Shown here: positions 35,109 through 42,986 of the stretch, piece by piece
Numbering within the stretch: position 1 is the stretch's first letter
Layout of the letters: every line of letters starts with the position of its first letter
Assembly (NCBI GenBank): GCA_910589155.1
Contig: CAJURY010000001.1
Span: 310,001-374,000, forward strand
Direction of reading: 5' to 3'
Length of the DNA stretch: 64,000 nt
Source: an uncultured Oscillospiraceae bacterium
Lineage (GTDB): Bacteria > Bacillota > Clostridia > Oscillospirales > Oscillospiraceae
Program-made: the position numbers and the translations under genes
Notes under the pieces: generated by a model
The model's input: the letters and a program-made list of their open reading frames with translations, nothing else
Told to the model about the DNA's origin: nothing
Database searches by the model: none

Positions 35109-35171
35109 TTGGAAAGGAAAACAGAGACTCCAACCCATTGCTTCTTTGGTTACTCCTATTACGGAATCTAG
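35109..35171 (+). CDS. Putative 20-residue aromatic-rich leader-like peptide
   Basis: Too short for ordinary gene finding. A perfect AGGAGG (overlapping the DUF1294 stop region) stands 8 nt before TTG 35109. The frame encodes 20 residues whose last eleven, HCFFGYSYYGI, hold five aromatics. It is followed after 15 nt by a strong terminator. The arrangement is that of an attenuation leader for aromatic amino acids, but the next gene is convergent, so there is nothing to attenuate. It could be a real small peptide, a relic or chance. Confidence 0.4.
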   Translation: MERKTETPTHCFFGYSYYGI

Positions 35172-35186
35172 GAAAAGTTTTATAGT

Positions 35187-35222
35187 AAAGACCTCAAAGG
35201 ACAGTCCCTTTGAGGTCTTTTT
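35187..35222 (+). terminator. Strong terminator after the DUF1294/leader region
   Basis: Perfect 14-bp stem (35187-35200 with 35207-35220), 6-nt loop, followed by T's. Right after it the rsgA gene ends on the other strand, so the hairpin may also serve the long minus-strand operon. Confidence 0.88.
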
Positions 35223-35227
35223 GCGCT

Positions 35228-36115
35228 TTACTTTTTTAATTCCCACACTTTAATATCCTTTGCTTTTTCGTACAGACGCACATAACTGTCATATCGGCTT
35301 TTTTGCAGCATTCCCGCTTTCAGCGCCCCTCGAACCGCGCATTCCGGCTCTTGCAGGTGAGCGCAATCATGAAATTGGCATTTTCCAAGAAAAGGCGCAA
35401 AATCAGGAAATGCATACTGCAAGTTTTCCTTTAAAATAACGTCCATTCTATCCGTATCAAAGGAAGAAAAGCCCGGCGTGTCTGCAACCCAAGTATTTTC
35501 ATCCAGAGAAAACAGCTCCACATGACGGGTGGTATGCCGGCCGCGCCCCAGTTTTTGCGATACCTCGCCAGTTAACAATTGCAATTTTGGCGCTAAACAG
35601 TTCAGAACGCTGCTTTTTCCCACGCCGGAATTTCCTGTAAAGGCCGTCAGCTTCCCCGCGATGGCAGCGCGCAACTGCGCAATACCCTCTCCCGTTTCCG
35701 CACTGGTGCGAATGACCTGAAATCCCGCCGCCTTGTAAATGGCAGATAAGGCATCCGCTACCTCTAAATCCGTCTTATTGACGCACAAAATCACCGGAAC
35801 CTCCTGGTGACCGGCAATGGCGCTGACGCGATCAATTAAAAAAGGTTCCGTTATGGGGTTGACATTGGCGGCAAAAACTACCAGCGCATCCAGGTTGGCT
35901 ACTGCTGGGCGGATGAAACTATTTTTCCTGGGAAAAATTTCCTCCACCATTCCTTTGTTGCCAGTGCGGGAAATCCGCACCAAATCTCCTGTTAATGGGG
36001 AGTCTCCAATTTTACGGAAATGCCCTCTGGCACGGCAAGTAACCGTGCCAGAGGGGGTATTCACGTCATAAAATCCGCTGAGAGACTTGATAATTCGTCC
36101 TGTTTGCAGTTCCAT
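35228..36115 (-). CDS. rsgA: Small ribosomal subunit biogenesis GTPase RsgA
   Basis: A 295-residue circularly permuted GTPase: OB-fold first, then G4 NKTD at 113-116, G1 GNSGVGKSS at 161-169, G3 DTPG at 212-215 and a C-terminal zinc finger with CQFHDCAHLQEPEC. It acts in late 30S maturation. Its ATG shares one base with the prkC stop (TGATG). Last gene of the operon; prkC-rsgA adjacency is widespread in Firmicutes and RsgA is a known target of PASTA kinases in some. Confidence 0.96.
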   Translation of the reverse strand: MELQTGRIIKSLSGFYDVNTPSGTVTCRARGHFRKIGDSPLTGDLVRISRTGNKGMVEEIFPRKNSFIRPAVANLDALVVFAANVNPITEPFLIDRVSAIAGHQEVPVILCVNKTDLEVADALSAIYKAAGFQVIRTSAETGEGIAQLRAAIAGKLTAFTGNSGVGKSSVLNCLAPKLQLLTGEVSQKLGRGRHTTRHVELFSLDENTWVADTPGFSSFDTDRMDVILKENLQYAFPDFAPFLGKCQFHDCAHLQEPECAVRGALKAGMLQKSRYDSYVRLYEKAKDIKVWELKK

Positions 36116-38175
36116 CAGAAAGTAACCTCAAGGGTTGTATACAAGGTATTGTCGATATAAATTTCATAGGTATAGGTTTTGCCCTTATCGCCCTCCAGAA
36201 GCACTGGCATGGCGCTTTCAGATGGGTCAACCTCTACATCCTCATAAACCTTTTCGCCATTCAGGCGAATGCTCAGCACATAGGATTCCGTCCGATCCGT
36301 AGGTAGGTTGATGGTTTCCGTACGCTTCACCTTTTCCGGCTCAGTTTTCGGCGGATCTGTAGGCGCGGCTGTGGGCGGTTCCGTAGGCGGTTCTGTTTCC
36401 ACAGGACCATTGGAAATCTTTAAAAATACCACCGTACCTTCTGCAACCTCATCATTGGGCTTGACAGACTGATCCACAACCTCGTTTTTATCCGCGTCGC
36501 TGTCCACGCGCTCATAGTCGTACTCCAATTTTCTGCTCTTCAAAATTTCGATGGCCTTGGTAATATCCATCCCACGCACATCCGGGCACTTTGCCATTTT
36601 GGTTTCCGGTCCCTTGCTGACCCAAATATGCACTTCCTGCCCGGTAGTAAGCTCCTCGCCATACTCCGGCTGGGTACGGGTAATGCGGCCAGCCTCGATG
36701 GTATCGTGGTATTCTTCTTCCACAATAATGCTAAGGCGCATATCCAAACCCTTCAAATATTTTTCCGCGTTTTCCCGGGAACGATTGGTGAGATCGGACA
36801 TCTTATCTGTTCTCGGCCCTTGACTGACGGTAAATTTAATCTTTGTGCCGGGCTTGACGCTGGAATTGGCGTCAGGATCCTGATCCATGATTTCGCCGTC
36901 TTTATACTCATCGCTAAATTCGTAAATATCATCCACCAAGGTAAAATCCGGGTAATCCTTACTGTCCAGCTCTGCATAAACCTGACCGATAAAGTTCGGC
37001 ACCTCCACCAAATCCGGGGTAGAAGCAAAGCCGCCCTTGAACGCAAAAACAGCAAAAATGATTATTGCGATTACCGCAACAGCCGCGCAGGAAAAAATCG
37101 CAATGGTAGCGGCTTTGTTGCCGGTATCCTTTTCTTCTTCCTCCGGCAAAGGCTTCTGGGGCTGGGTACGACGCAGCTTTTCGCTGTTTTGGCGAATGCG
37201 TTCCGCTTCCGCGCTACTTCTGTAATCCCGTCTTGGCGCGTCAGGCCGAACGCCCGCTACACGCTCCGCCGCATTTTTTGGTGCGGGACGCTTAGGCGCG
37301 GCGCTGGGTCTAGGCGCCGCGGGGGGCATATCAAAGTAAAACCGAATCGAAGGATTTTTGCGGAATTCTTCTAAATCATATAGCATTTCCGTAGCGGAAG
37401 CGTAACGCCGGGCAGGGTCGACCTCCATAGCATGAAGAATAATCTGCTCAAAGCCGTCTGGAATGTTGGCGTTCAAAGCGGATGGCAAAATCGCGCCGCC
37501 GCTGATATGCTGCAAAGCAACCGCCACTGGAGACTCCCCGTCGTAGGGAGGACGTCCTGTGAGCATTTCATACATCACAACGCCCAGCGCATAGAGATCC
37601 GAACGGTTATCCACTCGCCCGCCTTTGGCCTGCTCTGGAGAAATATAATGAACGGAACCCAGGGCCTCCTTGGTAAGGGTATTCTGGGCGGACATAATCC
37701 GGGCAATGCCAAAGTCCGTGACTTTAGCAGATCCGTTTTTTAAAATCATGACGTTATGGGGTTTAATGTCCCGGTGCACAATGCCGGAATTGTGCGCGTG
37801 TTCCAGGGCTTTTGCAATCTGCATCGACCAGTGCAGCGCTTCCCGCCAGGTAAGTACGCCTTTGATCTCCATGTACTGCTTTAACGTCATCCCCTCCACC
37901 AGTTCCATGACGATATAATCCGCGTCGCCGCTGGTAGAGACGTCAAAGACACTAACAATATTGGGATGATTCAGCATGGCGACCGCCTGCGCTTCCGCAT
38001 GGAAGCGGCGGCGGAAATCGCTGTCTTGGGAATACTCATCTTTCAAAATTTTGATGGCCACCAAACGATTCAGCCTGTGGCATCTGGCTTTGTAAACAAC
38101 AGCCATGCCGCCTGTACCGATAACCTCCAGAATCTCATAGCGGTTGTCCAGCAGCCGGCCTATGTATTTATCCAT
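36115..38175 (-). CDS. prkC: PASTA-domain Ser/Thr protein kinase PrkC
   Basis: A 686-residue membrane kinase. Residues 1-275 are a Hanks-type kinase (GTGGMAVVYKA, catalytic HRDIKPHN, DFGIA, SPEQAKGG). A proline/basic linker is followed by a membrane segment near 355-380 and three PASTA repeats starting VEVPNFIG, DKMSDLTN and AKCPDVRG. A Pro/Thr-rich spacer (PPTEPPTAAPTDPP) then leads to a beta-rich C-terminal domain of about 60 residues, an extension beyond the core family. It senses cell-wall fragments and lipid II in relatives. Directly follows its phosphatase. Confidence 0.96.
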   Translation of the reverse strand: MDKYIGRLLDNRYEILEVIGTGGMAVVYKARCHRLNRLVAIKILKDEYSQDSDFRRRFHAEAQAVAMLNHPNIVSVFDVSTSGDADYIVMELVEGMTLKQYMEIKGVLTWREALHWSMQIAKALEHAHNSGIVHRDIKPHNVMILKNGSAKVTDFGIARIMSAQNTLTKEALGSVHYISPEQAKGGRVDNRSDLYALGVVMYEMLTGRPPYDGESPVAVALQHISGGAILPSALNANIPDGFEQIILHAMEVDPARRYASATEMLYDLEEFRKNPSIRFYFDMPPAAPRPSAAPKRPAPKNAAERVAGVRPDAPRRDYRSSAEAERIRQNSEKLRRTQPQKPLPEEEEKDTGNKAATIAIFSCAAVAVIAIIIFAVFAFKGGFASTPDLVEVPNFIGQVYAELDSKDYPDFTLVDDIYEFSDEYKDGEIMDQDPDANSSVKPGTKIKFTVSQGPRTDKMSDLTNRSRENAEKYLKGLDMRLSIIVEEEYHDTIEAGRITRTQPEYGEELTTGQEVHIWVSKGPETKMAKCPDVRGMDITKAIEILKSRKLEYDYERVDSDADKNEVVDQSVKPNDEVAEGTVVFLKISNGPVETEPPTEPPTAAPTDPPKTEPEKVKRTETINLPTDRTESYVLSIRLNGEKVYEDVEVDPSESAMPVLLEGDKGKTYTYEIYIDNTLYTTLEVTF

Positions 38176-38189
38176 AAAAAAACTCCCTT

Positions 38190-38921
38190 CTAAACCACAA
38201 TCAGCACGCTGGTAACATTATCCGGCGCCCCTCTGGACTTAGCAATATCAATCAAACGGCGACAGCAAAGCTGTTTATTGACGCCGTGTACCACTTCAAA
38301 CAAAATTTCCTGATCGTCCATCAGGTTGCTGAGACCGTCTGTGCAGAGCAAAATACAGTCTCCTTTTTCCAGTTCCAACTGAAATAAATCGCATTCCACA
38401 ATCGGCTCCGTTCCAATGGCTCTGGTGATAAAATTTTTACCGGGATAACGCTTGGCCTGCTCCTGGGTCAGTTCTCCCCGCTGCACCATCAGCTGCACCA
38501 GAGAATGGTCCGTAGTGACGCACTGCACTCCTTCCTGATTCAGAAGGTACGCCCGGCTGTCCCCTACGTTTACAATCGCGGCATGGTTTTCTTCCACCCA
38601 GGCAGCTACCAGGGTGGTACCCATACCCCGGAAATCATCAAATTGCTGCGCTTGGTCGTATACCGTAAAATTGGCAAGCTTTACAGCGCTGCAAAGCATT
38701 TGCCCCGCCTGCTCAGCAGTCATACCTGGTTTATAGGAGCGGCGCACCTCCTGCACAAATACGTCGATTGCAAGAGAGCTTGCCACATTGCCGGATTTTG
38801 CGCCGCCCATACCGTCGCATACGACGCAAAGCATACTATGCCGATCCAGCGTTTCCATGCGCATTGCATCTTGATTTTGCGTGCGAACGCATCCCGCGTC
38901 AGAAAGTCCCCATGACTGCAT
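38190..38921 (-). CDS. PP2C-type Ser/Thr phosphatase (Stp/PrpC)
   Basis: A 243-residue PPM phosphatase with metal-binding motifs NQDAMR, CDGMGGAKSG, GTTLVAAW, CTDGLSNLM and a final GAPDNVTSVLIVV. It reverses PrkC phosphorylation. ATG 38921 follows GGGGG/AGGGGG at 7 nt; the longer frame from 38993 crosses the internal promoter and is rejected. 14 bp separate it from prkC. Confidence 0.95.
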   Translation of the reverse strand: MQSWGLSDAGCVRTQNQDAMRMETLDRHSMLCVVCDGMGGAKSGNVASSLAIDVFVQEVRRSYKPGMTAEQAGQMLCSAVKLANFTVYDQAQQFDDFRGMGTTLVAAWVEENHAAIVNVGDSRAYLLNQEGVQCVTTDHSLVQLMVQRGELTQEQAKRYPGKNFITRAIGTEPIVECDLFQLELEKGDCILLCTDGLSNLMDDQEILFEVVHGVNKQLCCRRLIDIAKSRGAPDNVTSVLIVV

Positions 38922-38958
38922 ATGCGCGCCCCCTTCCGGTAAAGATTGACTATTTAGC

Positions 38959-38987
38959 ATTTTATCAAAAATGCTTTCATATTGCAA
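38959..38987 (-). promoter_or_regulatory. Internal promoter before the phosphatase/kinase genes
   Basis: Minus-strand TTGCAA (38982-38987), 17-bp spacer, TAAAAT (38959-38964) in the 100-bp gap after rlmN. The -10 lies in an 8-bp perfect dyad AGCATTTT/AAAATGCT. Confidence 0.6.
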
Positions 38988-39020
38988 TGGCAAATTCTAT
39001 AAAAAGCAGAATTTAATCCT

Positions 39021-40079
39021 TCAAATTTCTCGTTTTTTCTCCTGCGTCGCTTCCCTTTTTTCAAATTTCCGGCGAAGCTGTCCGCAGGAAGCGTCAATAT
39101 CGCCGCCCAGGGTTCTGCGAACCGTGGCGGAAACGCCGCCGTCTTGCAATATTTTTTGAAAAGCGGCCACTGCTTTGCGGCTGCTAGGATGCAGCGGACT
39201 TTCCTCCACACGGTTGAGCGGAATGAGATTCACATGGGCGGGCAATCCTTTCAGCTTGCGCAGCAGCAATTTGGCGCATTCCGGCGTATCGTTTACCCCG
39301 TCGATCATAGCGTATTCAAAAGAAATCCGCCGGCTGGTTTTCTCATAATAAGCCCGGCAGCCCTCCAAAAGCGTCTCCACAGGATACGCCTTGTTGATTG
39401 GCATAATGGTATTGCGGATTTCATCGCTGGGCGCGTGCAAGGACACAGACAGCGTAAGCTGCAATTTTTCCTCCGCCAGCTTGTAAATTTTCGGCACAAG
39501 GCCACAGGTAGACAGGCTAATATGCCGCATACTAATGTTCAGCCCGTTGGGACTGTTCACCAGTTCCAAAAAGCGCATAACGGTATCGTAATTATCCAAG
39601 GGTTCTCCAATACCCATAAGTACAATATGCGAAACAGGCAAGCCAGAATCCAGTTGGGTAAAAAGCACCTGATCCAGCATTTCCGAAGGGGTAAGCCTTC
39701 GGACAAGACCGCCTTTGGTGGACGCGCAGAAAGCGCAGCCCATGGCGCAGCCAACCTCCGAAGAAATACAGACGGTATTGCCATAGTGGTAGCGCATCAG
39801 TACTGTTTCCACACAGTTGCCGTCGTTCAGCCGCCAAAGGTATTTGATGGTTCCGTCCTTTTGGGATTCCTGCCTGCGCACCGCTACAGGAACGGTAATC
39901 TCATACCGCTCCGCTAATCTTTCCCGCAGCTCTTTCGATAAGTTGGTCATCTCCTGAAAAGAGGAAACGCCCTTATGCAGCCAGGAAAATACCTGCCCGG
40001 CGCGAAACGCCGGCAATCCCAGTTCCTGAAAAGCTGCGGTCATTTCTTCTTTTGTCATGGATTTCAGGTCGGTTTTCAT
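39021..40079 (-). CDS. rlmN: Dual-specificity 23S rRNA/tRNA methyltransferase RlmN
   Basis: A 352-residue radical-SAM enzyme methylating A2503 of 23S rRNA and A37 of tRNAs. Cluster cysteines C111, C115 and C118 in GCAMGCAFC; the C-terminal reactive cysteine is in DIDASCGQLRRKF; a lysine-rich tail follows. ATG 40079 overlaps the rsmB stop in ATGA and has GGAGG 5 nt upstream. Confidence 0.97.
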   Translation of the reverse strand: MKTDLKSMTKEEMTAAFQELGLPAFRAGQVFSWLHKGVSSFQEMTNLSKELRERLAERYEITVPVAVRRQESQKDGTIKYLWRLNDGNCVETVLMRYHYGNTVCISSEVGCAMGCAFCASTKGGLVRRLTPSEMLDQVLFTQLDSGLPVSHIVLMGIGEPLDNYDTVMRFLELVNSPNGLNISMRHISLSTCGLVPKIYKLAEEKLQLTLSVSLHAPSDEIRNTIMPINKAYPVETLLEGCRAYYEKTSRRISFEYAMIDGVNDTPECAKLLLRKLKGLPAHVNLIPLNRVEESPLHPSSRKAVAAFQKILQDGGVSATVRRTLGGDIDASCGQLRRKFEKREATQEKKREI

Positions 40080-41383
40080 GCTTTCCTCCGCATTTTGCAG
40101 ATAAAAAACCCATCCGTCTCGTGCTCGCCGGGTACAAGGGTCAGCATTCCAGAATGATCCTGGGAAAATTCTGCGGGCAGAGGCAGCTCTTCCAGCGCAA
40201 AATCAGGATGCGTCCGCAAAAAGCTTGTCACAACGCCCTCGTTTTCCCGATATAAAAGGGTGCAGGTGCTGTACAGCAAAACCCCGCCAGGTTTGACATA
40301 TTCCGACTGCTTGCATAGAATTTTAAGCTGCGTTTCAGGAAGTCTTGCAGCATCCGACAGCTTTTTATAGCGAATATCCGGCTTTTTGCGGATAATACCG
40401 TAGCCGCTGCAAGGAACGTCCGCCAGAACCACGTCCATTTTTTGCAGCCACGCCGGATGATTTTCCGTGGCGTCCTGCTCCCGCACCACAATGCAGGCAA
40501 GACCCAGACGCTGGGCGTTTTTCTCAATAATCGTCGTTTTATGCCGGTGAATATCCGCAGAGCGAACCTTACCGGTATTTTTCATATCAATAGCGGAAGC
40601 CATACTCTTGCCGCCGGGAGCCGCGCAGCAATCCAGCACACGCATACCCGGCTGAACCCCGGCGCAGAGAACCGCCAACCGGGAAGCCGCATCCTGCACA
40701 TAAAAAAGCCCTTGCTGATAAGCGGCAAGCTGCTCAATATTGCCGGAATTGGCCAAAACAAAGCAGTTTTCCAGCCAAGGATGGGAGGCAACCGCAACTT
40801 CTTCCTCTTCCAGCGATTGCTTCACCTGCTCCGCCGAGGCTTTCAGAGGATTGACCTGAATTACGGTAAGGGGCGCGGCGTTATTGGCCTGAAGCATAGT
40901 CTCCAGCCGGTCTTTGCCGATGTAATCCGCCAGCGCATCCAAAAGCTCCTGGGGATGGCTGTACTTTATCGCCAGATCCACCGGCTTTTGCAGCGCGTCC
41001 TTCTGGCGAATGGCATTGCGCAGCACCGCGTTTACCAAGCCCGCCGCTTTTTTACCGCCGTATTTTTTCGCCTGCTCCACCGCCTCGTTGACAGCTGCAG
41101 AGTCTGGAATTTTATCTGTAAAATAAAGCTGATACAGACCCAGCCGCAGCACGTCCCGTACAATCGGCTGCACACGCTTGATGCTGCCAGTCACCAATTG
41201 CCCCAGATAAAAGTCCAGCAAAAGCTTGTTTTGCATGGTACCGTAGCATAGACGGGTGGCCAGCGCCGCTTCCCTTTTATCCAGCTTGTCCTTTGCGATC
41301 ATATCCTTCAGAACACCGTTTGACCATGCCGCGCGCTTTCTGCACGCAATGAGAACCCGCAGCGCAGTATCTCTTGCAGCCAT
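40076..41383 (-). CDS. rsmB: 16S rRNA m5C967 methyltransferase RsmB
   Basis: A 435-residue protein with an N-terminal NusB-like helical domain and C-terminal methyltransferase: DCCAAPGGKS (motif I), DVPCSGYG (motif IV with Cys) and YSTCTLLYREN (motif VI with catalytic Cys). AGGAGG lies 7 nt before ATG. The 195-bp space before it is occupied by the foldback element at 41417-41577; the ribosome site lies outside the element and is intact. Confidence 0.96.
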   Translation of the reverse strand: MAARDTALRVLIACRKRAAWSNGVLKDMIAKDKLDKREAALATRLCYGTMQNKLLLDFYLGQLVTGSIKRVQPIVRDVLRLGLYQLYFTDKIPDSAAVNEAVEQAKKYGGKKAAGLVNAVLRNAIRQKDALQKPVDLAIKYSHPQELLDALADYIGKDRLETMLQANNAAPLTVIQVNPLKASAEQVKQSLEEEEVAVASHPWLENCFVLANSGNIEQLAAYQQGLFYVQDAASRLAVLCAGVQPGMRVLDCCAAPGGKSMASAIDMKNTGKVRSADIHRHKTTIIEKNAQRLGLACIVVREQDATENHPAWLQKMDVVLADVPCSGYGIIRKKPDIRYKKLSDAARLPETQLKILCKQSEYVKPGGVLLYSTCTLLYRENEGVVTSFLRTHPDFALEELPLPAEFSQDHSGMLTLVPGEHETDGFFICKMRRKA

Positions 41384-41416
41384 AACGATTCCTCCTTTTA
41401 TATTCCAAATTCTTTA

Positions 41417-41577
41417 GGAAGCTCTGATTCAATCGGCAAGAGCTGTCGGGGAGAGATTTTGTCACAGCCAAAAGTTCTAAAACCGGAGGAATACTGTGTG
41501 TATTTCCCAGTTTTAGAGCTGCACGGATGGGGCAAAAGATCCGCTGCACAGCCACAGACGATTGATTCAGAGTTTCC
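41417..41577. mobile_element. 161-bp MITE-like foldback element between fmt and rsmB
   Basis: The two ends are inverted repeats matching at 17 of 19 positions (GGAAGCTCTGATTCAATCG at the left, read inward, against GGAAACTCTGAATCAATCG from the right). The remaining arms also pair in long stretches (CTAAAAC with GTTTTAG, GAATAC with GTATTT) about a centre near 41495, so the whole element can fold on itself. It is flanked by TTTA on both sides (41413-41416 and 41578-41581), as a target-site duplication would be. It encodes no protein. Only one copy was noticed in the window. Confidence 0.75.
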
Positions 41578-41578
41578 T

Positions 41579-42493
41579 TTATTGTAACGGATGCCCACGA
41601 AAATAATCCGTCGCTTCCATACGTTTGCCGCCCTGCGCTTGCACCTGCCGCAATTCCACAACCGTACCGTCTCCGGCAGCCACTGCCAAGCCGGTTTTTG
41701 TCACGCTAAGGATCGTCCCCGGCGCGGCGTCAGTTTTGGTTTCCATCACCTTAACCCGATAGACCTTCAGCAGCGTTCCTCGCACTTCAGCCGTCGCCAC
41801 CGGCCAGGGGTTCAGCCCCCGCACCTGGCAGGAAATCTCCCAGGCGGATTTATTCCAGTCAATGGGACTCATGCTCTTTTCCAGCATCGGCGCAAAGGTA
41901 ACGCCGCTTGCGTCCTGGGGCGTTCTGTTGGCAGTCCCCGCTTCCACCGCCCACAAAGTATCCGACAGCAGTTCGCCGCCGATTACCGCCAGACGATCCA
42001 GAAGCTCCTTTGCGTTTTCTTCCGGGTCAATGGGCGTTTTCCGAATCTCAATCACATCGCCCGCGTCCATCTCCGCCGCCATATACATAGCGGTCACGCC
42101 GGTTTCCGAAAAGCCGTTTAAAATCGACCACTGCACAGGGCCGGAGCCTCGCAAAGCGGGCAGCACGCTGGCATGGATGTTAATGCAGCCCTTTTCCGGC
42201 AAATCCAGAATTTCCTGGGGCAATATTTTTCCGTAGGCCACTACGGCAATCACATCCGGCTTCCACTGGCGAAGTACTTCCATGGTTTCCGGCTCGCGCA
42301 GTCTAACCGGCTGATACACTGGAATATTCTGCGCTACGGCATATTCTTTCACCGGAGAAAAAATCAGCTTCATCCCCCGGTTTTTCTGGGCGTCCGGCTT
42401 TGTAAAAACGCCTACCACCTGATGGCCGTCCGCTATAAGCTTTTTCAGACACGTCGCCGCAATATCCGGCGTTCCCATAAATACAACGCGCAT
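41579..42493 (-). CDS. fmt: Methionyl-tRNA formyltransferase
   Basis: A 304-residue enzyme formylating initiator Met-tRNA. Catalytic motif NIHASVLPALRGSGPVQW with the key Asn, His and later Asp, and a C-terminal OB domain (GTLLKVYRVKV). Its TAA stop (41579-41581) coincides with one copy of the TTTA flank of the foldback element, so insertion happened exactly at the gene end without altering the protein. Follows def by 4 bp, the universal def-fmt pair. Confidence 0.96.
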   Translation of the reverse strand: MRVVFMGTPDIAATCLKKLIADGHQVVGVFTKPDAQKNRGMKLIFSPVKEYAVAQNIPVYQPVRLREPETMEVLRQWKPDVIAVVAYGKILPQEILDLPEKGCINIHASVLPALRGSGPVQWSILNGFSETGVTAMYMAAEMDAGDVIEIRKTPIDPEENAKELLDRLAVIGGELLSDTLWAVEAGTANRTPQDASGVTFAPMLEKSMSPIDWNKSAWEISCQVRGLNPWPVATAEVRGTLLKVYRVKVMETKTDAAPGTILSVTKTGLAVAAGDGTVVELRQVQAQGGKRMEATDYFRGHPLQ

Positions 42494-42497
42494 AGGC

Positions 42498-42968
42498 TCA
42501 GTATTCCTCCAACTCCTCCGGGGTCAAATAACGAATGACATGCTCCCGGTATAAATGTCCGTCCAAATGCTCCAATTCATGGCAGAAGCAACGCGCCATC
42601 AGTTCTTCGCCCTCCACTTCAAACCATTCTCCATGACGATCCTGCGCCCGCACCTTGGCATAGTAGGGTCTTTTCACAAGCCCCCACTCCCCCGGTACAC
42701 TGAGGCAACCCTCCGGCCCTTCCTGCTCGCCGCTGGATTCCAGAAGTTCTGGATTGATGAGTTCCAGCATTTCGTCTCCCCCGTCAATCACCACAATCCG
42801 GCGCAAAATACCCACTTGGGGCGCGGCCAGTCCAACGCCGCCGGCATCCAGAAGGGTTTCTTTCATATCCTCCAGCAATGCGGCAAGCCGCTTATCAAAT
42901 TTCTCCACCGGTCTGCAAACTTTATGCAGCGCCGGGTCTTTTTCTGTAAAAATCGTCCGCAATGCCAC
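42498..42968 (-). CDS. def: Peptide deformylase
   Basis: A 156-residue metalloenzyme removing the formyl group. Three motifs are intact: GVGLAAPQVG (44-53), EGCLSVPG with Cys88 and the metal-binding HELEH at 130-134. Start GTG 42968 with AGGAGG 8 nt upstream. Between priA and fmt in the standard priA-def-fmt-rsmB order. Confidence 0.96.
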   Translation of the reverse strand: MALRTIFTEKDPALHKVCRPVEKFDKRLAALLEDMKETLLDAGGVGLAAPQVGILRRIVVIDGGDEMLELINPELLESSGEQEGPEGCLSVPGEWGLVKRPYYAKVRAQDRHGEWFEVEGEELMARCFCHELEHLDGHLYREHVIRYLTPEELEEY

Positions 42969-42986
42969 GATTTCATCCTCCTGTAT

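Noticed and set aside
41398..41661. Minus-strand frame of 87 codons between fmt and rsmB
   Set aside because: It runs through the end of fmt in another frame and through the foldback element; no ribosome site or family similarity.
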